Shown here in pieces: positions 1 through 5,771 of a stretch of 5,771 nt of DNA (the stretch's first letter is position 1; every line of letters starts with the position of its first letter). The stretch covers positions 1 to 5,771 of the forward strand of contig CAMCJW010000193.1 of the NCBI GenBank assembly GCA_945875195.1, given 5' to 3'. Origin of the DNA: Chitinophaga pinensis (lineage in GTDB: Bacteria; Bacteroidota; Bacteroidia; UKL13-3). A program made the translations under genes and the position numbers. The notes beneath the pieces are model-generated. The model was not told the DNA's origin and ran no database searches. It was given only the letters and a program-made list of their open reading frames with translations.

Positions 1-501
1 TAATTGGCCAACACCGTTTGCCCCTTGAACCACTATTGTGTAGCGTGAGTTAGAATCATTCACCGTTTGTGCAACTGGAACCGGTCCTAAAAAAGCCGTA
101 GCCCTAATTCTGATTAATACCACCAATGGATAAATGCCAGCCTGTCCAGCATTGGGTGTTCCTTTTAAAGTGGCACAACCAGTCTTTCCACCCATAATTT
201 TACAATCGGAATTGTGACAATCATAGGTAAATCCAGCTGGCATTCCTTTTACCCCTGTTATCCATAATGTATCTATTTTTGCATTAACAGTTTGACCCAA
301 TTGCGCCACATAAATGGTGGTATCTTTGGTAATATGGTATTGTAGGACTTGACTATAGGGTACGCCAATTCTAGCTGTATCTAGAGCCGCAGGCAATGTG
401 CCCGAAGTTTTAAAACTTGTGTCAGGAGAACATTGAGCAAATAAATTGTTGGTGCAATTCATGCTACAAATCATTAATATTGAAAGTAATACTTTTTTCA
501 T
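1..501 (-). CDS. Partial secreted protein with signal peptide, probable Ig-like fold (C-terminus off the left edge)
   Basis: The frame starts at ATG 501-499 and stays open for 167 codons to the window edge, so the 3' part is missing. Residues 1-22 form a signal peptide (MKKVLLSILMICS, then NNLFA) with probable cleavage before Gln23. The mature part is rich in Thr, Val and Gly. It carries segments typical of large secreted Bacteroidota proteins with Ig-like beta folds: GVPYSQVLQY at 46-55, GMPAGFTYDC at 86-95 and LKGTPNAGQAGIYPLVV at 113-129. Four cysteines remain after cleavage (24, 95, 100, 109) and could form disulfides outside the cytoplasm. Such proteins often end in a type IX secretion sorting domain; whether this one does cannot be seen here. 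The start codon lies 13 bases from the divergent receptor start. I recognise the general style of the protein but no named function; that it is a real gene is well supported by the signal peptide and the unbroken frame. Confidence 0.85.
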   Translation of the reverse strand, partial: MKKVLLSILMICSMNCTNNLFAQCSPDTSFKTSGTLPAALDTARIGVPYSQVLQYHITKDTTIYVAQLGQTVNAKIDTLWITGVKGMPAGFTYDCHNSDCKIMGGKTGCATLKGTPNAGQAGIYPLVVLIRIRATAFLGPVPVAQTVNDSNSRYTIVVQGANGVGQL

Positions 502-514
502 ATCAGATAAATTT
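502..514. other. 13-base divergent intergenic spacer between two start codons
   Basis: Only these 13 A/T-rich bases separate the ATG of the secreted protein (minus strand) from the ATG of the TonB-dependent receptor (plus strand). The spacer is too short to hold either promoter, so each promoter must lie within the signal-peptide region of the opposite gene or further in. No ribosome-binding sequence rich in A and G precedes either start, as is usual in Bacteroidota. Confidence 0.75.
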
Positions 515-2824
515 ATGGCAAGATATAGATTTTTTTTAATTTGCATAATTGCTTTTCTCTTTCTGAACCAAAATATTTTTGCGCAAGAAAGGGAGTTCAA
601 TGGCCTCATCAAAGATGCCAATTCAAGGGAAACTATTTCAGGCGCAATTATAAGGATTGGTAAGGCGTTTTCAATAAGCGATTCATTAGGTAGATTTAAA
701 ATAAAATCAAGTTTACCTTTAAATGAAAGCATGAGGATAACCCTTATTGGTTACCAAGAGAAAATAGTGCTCTTGGAAACATTGCTCACACAAAATGAAT
801 TATTAATTCTACTAACTCCTTCTGATTATTTACTAAATCAAATGGTGGTAACTGCTGGTAGGTATGAGCAATCATTGAATAGGATGGTAGTAAGTACCGA
901 AATTATTCAACCCTATCTCATACAAAATCGCAATACCACCATGATGGATAAACTCTTGGATCAAATACCCAGTGTAAACATTATTGATGGACAAATTAAC
1001 ATCAGAAGTGGCAGCGGTTGGACTTATGGTGCTGGCTCCCGTGTAATGGTTTTATTAGACGGAATGCCATTTTTAACGGGTGATGCTGGTCAGGTAAAAT
1101 GGAATTTTGTTCCAATTGAAAATGTAAAACAAATAGAAGTTGTTAAAGGTGCATCCTCAGTTCTATACGGCTCTAGTGCCTTAAGTGGAATTGTTCACTT
1201 AAGAACAGAAATGGCTAATAATAAGCCTATCACCAGGTTTTCTGTTTTTAGTGGTGCCTATTCTAAACCCAAGAGAAACAGCCTAGATTGGTCTAATGAA
1301 ACTAGAAAACAATATGGAGCTTCCGCATTTCACTCCTTTAAAAAGAATAAATTGCAAATGGCATTTAGTGGAAATTATTTACGAGATGAAGGCTACCGGA
1401 TGGGAGAATCTGATAACAGATTAAGGTTAAACGTCAATTTATTAGTAAGTCCTAAAACAAACTTTCAATATGGAATAAACTTTGGCACTTTGGCATCAAA
1501 TGGTGGTTCGTTTTTGTTATGGGAGAGTTATGAGAAAGCCTATACCATTCTAGATTCTCAAATTACTACTACCAAGTCTTTCAATTATTATTTCGATCCG
1601 TTTTGTTCTTTTTATACTGGTGCCTTTAAACACCATTTTAGAGGCAGGTGGATGCAAATAAGTAATGACATTACCAATCCTGATCCTTCAGTAAATCAAG
1701 ACAATCAATCCAAAAATTTATACGGAGAGTATCAGGTCCAACGATTTTTTTCTGGCTTGCAACTGATGCTAACAGCTGGGGCAGTTAGCAGTTATAATTA
1801 CTCCAATTCCCCTTTGTATAGTGGTACCCAACAAAGCAGAAACCACGCTGCATTCCTGCAATTGGATCAAACCGTATTTCATAAGCTTAGCCTAACCGCC
1901 GGAGCAAGGTATGAATATTTTAACATGAATGGCCAAGAGGAGGGAAAGCCCGTTTTTAGAGCGGGAGCAAATTACGAATTGGCTAAAACTAGCTTTTTAC
2001 GTGCAAGTTATGGTCAAGGTTATCGCTTTCCTTCCATTGCCGAACGCTATATTCAAACAAGTGTAGGTGTGCTAAATATTTTTCCAAATCCTGCGCTTGG
2101 TAGTGAAACGGGTTGGAACGCTGAAATAGGTTTTAAACAAGGGTTTTCATTCAAAAAAATCAAGGGATTTATAGACCTTGCATTCTTTTACAGCAGGTAT
2201 CAAAACATGATTGATTTTAACCTAGGAGTTTGGAAGCCTATTACTGATCCATTTAATCCTTTTCCTAGCTTTGGATTTATTTCATTAAACATTGGCGAAA
2301 CGCAAATTCCTGGCTTAGATGTGAGCATTAATTTGGAGCGTAAGGTTGGTAAAATCACCATTCAAAGCATTTTAGGTTATACCTATACCAACCCAATTAT
2401 GATAAACATTGATCAGGTTTTTGCCACAGATTCTTTGGGCAACAATTATACTTTTAGAAATACAAGAAGCGATAGCACCAATGTGCTTAAATATCGTTAC
2501 AAACATTTGTTTAAATGGGATCTTCAATTGGGCTATAAAAAGTGGTTATATGGCTTTAGTATTAGATACAATAGCTACATGCAAAATATTGATGCTGCTT
2601 TTGTTGAATTGCCACTATCTACTTTCATTAAAGGCGTTGATGAGGCTAGAAAGGCAAATGCCAATGGCAATGTTATTATGGACATGCGCTTATCCTATCA
2701 AATCAATGATAAATACAGAATAGCCATTATTGTCAACAATATTTTTAATGCAGAGGTAATGACTAGGCCAGCAGATTTGAGGCCGCCAAGATTAACACTT
2801 ATTCAATTGAATTATGCTTTTTGA
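515..2824 (+). CDS. TonB-dependent outer-membrane receptor with N-terminal carboxypeptidase-regulatory-like domain
   Basis: A complete 769-residue receptor that would import an unidentified ligand across the outer membrane using TonB energy. A signal peptide (about 1-23, ending NIFA before Gln24) fixes the start at ATG 515; the open frame continues upstream to TTG 446, but that would bury the signal peptide behind 23 unlikely residues. About 27-105 is a carboxypeptidase-regulatory-like beta domain (FNGLIKDA; SDSLGRFKI at 55-63). A TonB-box-like stretch MVVTAGR follows near 110-116. The plug spans about 120-232, with DQIPSVNI (149-156), VLLDGMP (179-185), IEVVKGASSVLYG (207-219) and SSALSGIVHLRT (220-231). 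The rest is a barrel, with the conserved GYRFPSIAERY near 500-511, ending in Asn-Tyr-Ala-Phe with the terminal aromatic expected for BAM-assembled barrels. No SusD partner or siderophore gene is nearby, so the substrate is unknown. The stop overlaps the convergent ferredoxin gene by 13 bases. Confidence 0.95.
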   Translation: MARYRFFLICIIAFLFLNQNIFAQEREFNGLIKDANSRETISGAIIRIGKAFSISDSLGRFKIKSSLPLNESMRITLIGYQEKIVLLETLLTQNELLILLTPSDYLLNQMVVTAGRYEQSLNRMVVSTEIIQPYLIQNRNTTMMDKLLDQIPSVNIIDGQINIRSGSGWTYGAGSRVMVLLDGMPFLTGDAGQVKWNFVPIENVKQIEVVKGASSVLYGSSALSGIVHLRTEMANNKPITRFSVFSGAYSKPKRNSLDWSNETRKQYGASAFHSFKKNKLQMAFSGNYLRDEGYRMGESDNRLRLNVNLLVSPKTNFQYGINFGTLASNGGSFLLWESYEKAYTILDSQITTTKSFNYYFDPFCSFYTGAFKHHFRGRWMQISNDITNPDPSVNQDNQSKNLYGEYQVQRFFSGLQLMLTAGAVSSYNYSNSPLYSGTQQSRNHAAFLQLDQTVFHKLSLTAGARYEYFNMNGQEEGKPVFRAGANYELAKTSFLRASYGQGYRFPSIAERYIQTSVGVLNIFPNPALGSETGWNAEIGFKQGFSFKKIKGFIDLAFFYSRYQNMIDFNLGVWKPITDPFNPFPSFGFISLNIGETQIPGLDVSINLERKVGKITIQSILGYTYTNPIMINIDQVFATDSLGNNYTFRNTRSDSTNVLKYRYKHLFKWDLQLGYKKWLYGFSIRYNSYMQNIDAAFVELPLSTFIKGVDEARKANANGNVIMDMRLSYQINDKYRIAIIVNNIFNAEVMTRPADLRPPRLTLIQLNYAF

Positions 2825-3132
2825 TCTTCCCAAACCAATTCCAAATCGCCAACAATTTTGTTGTTTAAAATATGGTCTTCAACAATTCTTTCAACATCGC
2901 TAATTTGAATGTTTTTGTAATACGTTCCTTCTGGATAAATAACCATGGCTGGACCATATTTACAGGCATCTAAACAACCAGATTTTTGTGCCCTTATCTT
3001 TCCATTTAAGCCTTTTTCTTTTAAGACTTCTCTGAATTTTTCAACCAATGCCATACCTCTTTCTTCTCCGCAACATGCTTTGCCTTCAGGTTTTTGATTG
3101 GTGCAAATAAATAGGTGTTTATCGTATCTCAT
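2812..3132 (-). CDS. Thioredoxin-like [2Fe-2S] ferredoxin, 106 aa
   Basis: A small, complete, cytosolic protein (no signal peptide) of the thioredoxin-fold ferredoxin family, related to Aquifex Fd4 and to the cluster domain of the NuoE type. Cysteines are at 10, 20, 21, 53 and 57; Cys10, one of Cys20/21, Cys53 and Cys57 (within GCLDAC) would bind a [2Fe-2S] cluster. The opening KHLFICTNQK and the stretch QKSGCLDACKYGPAMVIYPEG are characteristic of the family, and the length of roughly 100 residues is normal. Family members carry single electrons, but the partner enzyme is not identifiable here. It is the last gene of the minus-strand block, 6 bases after the DUF2279 stop, and its own stop lies inside the end of the convergent receptor gene. 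An iron-linked relation to the receptor would be only a guess. Confidence 0.92.
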   Translation of the reverse strand: MRYDKHLFICTNQKPEGKACCGEERGMALVEKFREVLKEKGLNGKIRAQKSGCLDACKYGPAMVIYPEGTYYKNIQISDVERIVEDHILNNKIVGDLELVWEDQKA

Positions 3133-3138
3133 TTTTTT
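3133..3138 (-). other. Six-base all-A junction within a 9-A run between stop and start
   Basis: On the coding strand the DUF2279 stop TAA is followed by six A and then the ferredoxin ATG, giving an uninterrupted run of nine A that includes the end of the stop and the A of the start. The spacing suggests the ribosome can re-initiate directly; the A run may act as an unstructured, S1-type initiation region, which is an inference. Confidence 0.6.
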
Positions 3139-4062
3139 TTAATTTAGTAGTAGAGGTTTAAATTGCCAATTGCTTTCTCCTGTTTTCTTAATACCAGGTG
3201 CAGGAAAATGATAGTAATCTACCATTCTAACAATGGCCTTACTGGTTTTGTTTTTTATGGGTATTGCATTTAAGTTATAATCAAGTCCAATAAAAAATTC
3301 TCTTTGTATTTTATATCCTTTACTAGCATAATAAAAGGATTCAGAAAAGTTATTAACTCCATACCCAAAACTTAGGTTTAAATATTTTGGCCAAAAGCCT
3401 TTCGCCTTTTTAGGAAGTATATGATGTACATCAGTTGCCAACCAATAAATATGACCGTCATAATCTGACGTCAACGACCAGTTTTGATAATTATTTTCTC
3501 TAAAATATTTCCCTGGAAAATAACTGAATTTAAATTTAAAATTTTGAAGATAAGGCACCTTATTTTGGGCAAAAGCATAACCAATGCCAAGTGTATTTGC
3601 CAATAAATCTGCTGGTGAAAATTCATAGCTAGAAAATCCATCTCCAACCTCTATACTAAATGCCCAAACAAAAGGAATAACAGCACTCAACAATAGGCAA
3701 TTCTTTTCTTTAAATTCTCCATATTTTAACAACTCATATAATAAATTGCTATACATGTATGAAACATAAAAATGGCCCACTTTATCTAATCCTGAACTGT
3801 AGTTGTTAAATCCACCATCGTTGTTAATTACAAATGGGTGATAATTGTCTTCCCACCACCACTTGTATTCTAAATATAAACTAGCTAACTGCTGTGCAGC
3901 TAAGCCCCCAATTATCAATTTTTGTTTAGTGGTAAAGGGCTTACTTTTTGCATGTAGCGTGTCGGTTTCGGTTTGAACCGATAAAGCTACAAGGCTATCT
4001 ATTTGGGCATTGCTCAGTTTAAATAAAACCAAAAATAGTAAGAGAATAATTTGCCTTTTCAT
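3139..4062 (-). CDS. DUF2279-like envelope protein (YfiM-related)
   Basis: A 307-residue exported protein of unknown function. A clear signal peptide (MKRQIILLLFLVLF, then KLSNA with cleavage before Gln20) is followed by the conserved features of the DUF2279/YfiM group: a Trp-rich stretch and HPFVINNDGG (75-84), DKVGHFYVSY (93-102), a hydrophobic segment (about 121-138), the motif GFSSYEFSPADLLANTLG (142-159), DYDGHIYWLA (200-209) and LNLSFGYG (228-235). The Asp, His and small-residue motifs look like a compact helical core that could associate with a membrane; no catalytic role is established. The ATG at 4062 is preferred over TTG 4065 because the signal peptide begins there and because TGATG gives a 1-base overlap with the upstream DUF1207 stop, implying translational coupling. 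It lies between a predicted outer-membrane barrel and the ferredoxin. Family assignment is from recognised motifs, not a search. Confidence 0.85.
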   Translation of the reverse strand: MKRQIILLLFLVLFKLSNAQIDSLVALSVQTETDTLHAKSKPFTTKQKLIIGGLAAQQLASLYLEYKWWWEDNYHPFVINNDGGFNNYSSGLDKVGHFYVSYMYSNLLYELLKYGEFKEKNCLLLSAVIPFVWAFSIEVGDGFSSYEFSPADLLANTLGIGYAFAQNKVPYLQNFKFKFSYFPGKYFRENNYQNWSLTSDYDGHIYWLATDVHHILPKKAKGFWPKYLNLSFGYGVNNFSESFYYASKGYKIQREFFIGLDYNLNAIPIKNKTSKAIVRMVDYYHFPAPGIKKTGESNWQFKPLLLN

Positions 4063-4874
4063 CAAAAGTCTAAATAGATTCCAAGGTGACTAAAATTTCT
4101 ATTTTGAGGCTGGTAATAACCTATTTCATTCACTCCTTCAGTGTAGTCATAAGCAATGCGCATTGCTCGTTTGTTGTTGTAGCTAATTTTATAGCCCAAT
4201 TGAAAATTCGCTGTGTGAGCAAAATTTAATTCTTGCCTTAATTTGATATCGCCAGCATAGTACATATTTTTAATCCATTTTTTGTGCGTGAAAAAAGGAT
4301 AATGCTCAAACCCTACATGCAATAAAACATTATTAGATAGGTCTTCATTGGTTTTGAAATTATAAATATATTCTATACCCCCATATCCTAAAATACCATG
4401 TTTTTTTGACTGGTATACTGCCATAACTTGATGGTAATCTTTGGCGAAATTCTTAAACAAACTCCCTGCTATGATAGCATCATCGCTCAAGTGCTGGCTG
4501 GTATGACTTGTACCCAATCTCATTATCCAGTTTTTCGATAACTTGATGTCGAACAATAAATCTACGAAAAAATCCACATTTCTCACCGACCCAGAATTGT
4601 CGTATCTTAGAAGTGTTAAATAGGTTGATCCTGCCGTACTTAATTGAGATTTTAATTTCCCCCTATTCATATTCACCAAAGGGAAAATTCCACCCATGCT
4701 GGCGGTATAACTATTTTCATCAAAATTTCTCTGAAAACTGAGTCTGTTTGCTCTTGTATCAGCAGTAAATACAGGAACGATTTTTTCTGTTGGCAATGAA
4801 ATTACTTTATTGCTTGTGCTATCATCCTCACAAGGTTGTATAAAACGCAAAGCAAGAAGTAGAATGATTTTCAT
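4062..4874 (-). CDS. DUF1207-like predicted outer-membrane beta-barrel protein
   Basis: A 270-residue protein of unknown function. It matches the DUF1207 pattern: FTADTRANRLSFQRNF (36-51), ASMGGIFPLV (58-67), DLLFDIKLSKNWIMRLG (105-121) followed by SHTSQHLSDD (123-132), then GYGGIEYIYNF (163-173), YYAGDIKLRQE (205-215) and closing alternating strands that end IYLDF with terminal Phe. The alternating polar/hydrophobic pattern and C-terminal aromatic point to an outer-membrane barrel. The N-terminus is hydrophobic but short and interrupted by Arg10, with Cys15 that does not fit a good lipobox, so export is likely but the cleavage site is unclear. An in-frame stop lies six codons upstream of ATG 4874, so there is no longer start. 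The stop overlaps the DUF2279 start by one base, suggesting the two products are made in step and may act together in the envelope. Confidence 0.8.
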   Translation of the reverse strand: MKIILLLALRFIQPCEDDSTSNKVISLPTEKIVPVFTADTRANRLSFQRNFDENSYTASMGGIFPLVNMNRGKLKSQLSTAGSTYLTLLRYDNSGSVRNVDFFVDLLFDIKLSKNWIMRLGTSHTSQHLSDDAIIAGSLFKNFAKDYHQVMAVYQSKKHGILGYGGIEYIYNFKTNEDLSNNVLLHVGFEHYPFFTHKKWIKNMYYAGDIKLRQELNFAHTANFQLGYKISYNNKRAMRIAYDYTEGVNEIGYYQPQNRNFSHLGIYLDF

Positions 4875-4915
4875 TTGAAAAGTTGCAATTTATTATATTA
4901 ATTCTTTTTATACAA
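4875..4915 (-). other. 41-base AT-rich gap between pabB and the DUF1207-like gene
   Basis: This short spacer is almost entirely A and T. I see no clear terminator: the only symmetry is an imperfect A/T inverted repeat at 4887-4903 (7-base arms, one mismatch, 3-base loop). No good match to the Bacteroidota promoter pattern (TTG, then TAnnTTTG) is visible. Read-through from pabB is therefore the simplest reading, though a weak internal promoter cannot be excluded. Confidence 0.5.
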
Positions 4916-5771
4916 TTAATTATGGATGCTAGCATTTAAGGCTTTTAACATTGCCTGTGCTTTCAACATGCATTCTTCATACTCTTGCTCTGCATGGCTA
5001 TCAAATGTGATGGCAGATCCTACTTCAAAATTTAAGTAATTGTTATTTGCATTGTACTGAATACTTCTTATCACCACATTAAAATCAAAATCTTCATTAG
5101 GTGCAAAATACCCCACAGATCCGCTATATAATCCTCTTTTAGTTTGTTCATATTGTTCAATCAGTTTCATCGCCATCACTTTGGGTGCACCAGTCATACT
5201 GCCCATAGGAAAGGCATTCTCAATTGCATCCACCGGATGAATGCCATCAATGATTGTTGAGCTCACGGTAGAAATCATTTGGTGAACCTGCTTAAAACTA
5301 TATATTCCATATAACTCATCTACGGCTATAGTTCCATTAATACTGCTCTTGGCCAAGTCATTTCTAACCAAATCTACAATCATTAAATTCTCGGCTTTTT
5401 CCTTTTCAGAATTTCGCAATGTTTTAATTAATTCTAGGTCTTTAATTGGATCTTCCGACCTCCTAACTGTTCCCTTAATAGGCTGAGAAAAAAGCTTGTT
5501 CAAAGATTTCCTAATGAACCGCTCTGGGCTTGCCGAAATTAGATAACGATTCTCCCATTTAAAAAAACAAGCAAATGGGGTAGGGGATATTTCTTGCAAA
5601 GCGAAATAGGTTTGTAATGGGTCTATTTTCGCATTTTCATTGTAAAATTCAACGCAATAATTGAGCTCATACACGTCTCCTTTTATTATATTTTCCTTTA
5701 TTTGAGAAACTTTATTTATATATTCTTGCCTACTTACCTTAGCAGTCATTTCAAGCTTTTGAGGAATGTTT
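4916..5771 (-). CDS. pabB: Aminodeoxychorismate synthase component I, chorismate-binding domain (5' end off the right edge)
   Basis: This subunit converts chorismate, with ammonia from a glutamine amidotransferase partner, to 4-amino-4-deoxychorismate for p-aminobenzoate and folate synthesis in the cytosol. Numbering from Met at 5749: SRQEYINKV and GDVYELNYC (24-32), SPERF (74-78), PIKGTVRR (90-97), EKAENLMIVDLVRNDL (117-132), the region QVHQMISTVSST (154-165), FPMGSMTGAPK (180-190), GLYSGSVGYF (206-215) and GSAITFDSHAEQEYEE (244-259). Lys92 in PIKGT is the active-site lysine of PabB; anthranilate synthases have PIAGT, so PabB is preferred over TrpE. The frame has no stop between 5749 and the edge (upstream residues read NIPQKLE), and that Met sits in the linker before the core domain, so the true start and an N-terminal portion lie outside the window. 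It is the first visible gene of the minus-strand block. The amidotransferase partner is not in view. Confidence 0.93.
   Translation of the reverse strand, partial: NIPQKLEMTAKVSRQEYINKVSQIKENIIKGDVYELNYCVEFYNENAKIDPLQTYFALQEISPTPFACFFKWENRYLISASPERFIRKSLNKLFSQPIKGTVRRSEDPIKDLELIKTLRNSEKEKAENLMIVDLVRNDLAKSSINGTIAVDELYGIYSFKQVHQMISTVSSTIIDGIHPVDAIENAFPMGSMTGAPKVMAMKLIEQYEQTKRGLYSGSVGYFAPNEDFDFNVVIRSIQYNANNNYLNFEVGSAITFDSHAEQEYEECMLKAQAMLKALNASIHN

Noticed and set aside
446..514. Upstream extension of the receptor to a TTG start
   Set aside because: It would place 23 residues before an obvious signal peptide and overlap the signal peptide of the divergent secreted protein; ATG 515 is the natural start.
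488..515. Bacteroidota-type promoter boxes near the divergent starts (TACTTTTT at 490-497, TAAATTTA at 508-515)
   Set aside because: Both lack the final G of TAnnTTTG and no TTG lies at the right distance; one overlaps the start codon. In such AT-rich DNA these are expected by chance.
2409..2723. A 104-codon open frame on the plus strand
   Set aside because: It lies wholly inside the receptor gene in another frame, has no recognisable domain and an implausible composition; the receptor frame shows clear barrel sequence through the same region.
4063..4065. TTG start for the DUF2279-like gene
   Set aside because: The next codon is ATG (4062-4060), which begins the signal peptide and forms a classic TGATG overlap.
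4887..4903. Imperfect A/T inverted repeat in the pabB/DUF1207 gap
   Set aside because: Only 7-base arms with a mismatch, no G-C pairs and no following T run in the transcript direction; too weak to call a terminator.
5747..5749. ATG 5749 as the true start of pabB
   Set aside because: The frame continues open to the edge, and family members have an N-terminal portion before the core domain that would be missing.
1..5771. tRNA, rRNA, CRISPR, insertion sequence or riboswitch
   Set aside because: Coding sequence fills nearly the whole window, the gaps are at most 41 bases, and I saw no repeat array, transposase, or structured RNA signature.

Overview
The window looks like a piece of a low-GC Bacteroidota chromosome. 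It is AT-rich, Shine-Dalgarno-like sequences are lacking at the starts, three signal peptides end in Ala-Gln, a TonB-dependent receptor carries an N-terminal carboxypeptidase-regulatory-like domain, and two neighbours belong to families common in this phylum (DUF1207-like and DUF2279-like). No rRNA, tRNA, mobile element, CRISPR array or phage gene is visible. Coding density is very high: the longest stretch without a gene is 41 bases.

Layout, left to right. (1) Positions 1-501, minus strand: the N-terminal 167 codons of a secreted, cysteine-containing protein whose C-terminus lies off the left edge. (2) A 13-base gap separates its start codon from that of a divergent, complete 769-residue TonB-dependent outer-membrane receptor (515-2824, plus). 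(3) The receptor's 3' end overlaps by 13 bases, tail to tail, the end of a minus-strand gene block. Read 5' to 3' from the right edge, this block is pabB (5' end off the window), a DUF1207-like predicted outer-membrane barrel, a DUF2279-like envelope protein, and a small thioredoxin-fold [2Fe-2S] ferredoxin. Gaps in the block are 41 bases, a 1-base stop/start overlap (TGATG) and 6 bases, so it is probably one transcript with translational coupling at the last two junctions.

Functionally, PabB makes aminodeoxychorismate for folate. The two middle genes are envelope proteins of unknown role and may work as a pair. The ferredoxin is a cytosolic electron carrier of unknown partner. Nothing in the sequence ties these four to a single pathway, and co-transcription may simply reflect compact packing. 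The receptor and the partial secreted protein are surface or secreted functions with no visible substrate clue; there is no SusD-like partner in the window.

Three starts differ from the longest open frames. The receptor starts at ATG 515, not at TTG 446. The DUF2279 gene starts at ATG 4062, not at TTG 4065. The pabB frame stays open past ATG 5749 to the window edge, so that ATG is probably internal. I did not find convincing evidence of a new biological system. The most worthwhile leads are the coupled DUF1207/DUF2279 pair and the unusually tight divergent start region.
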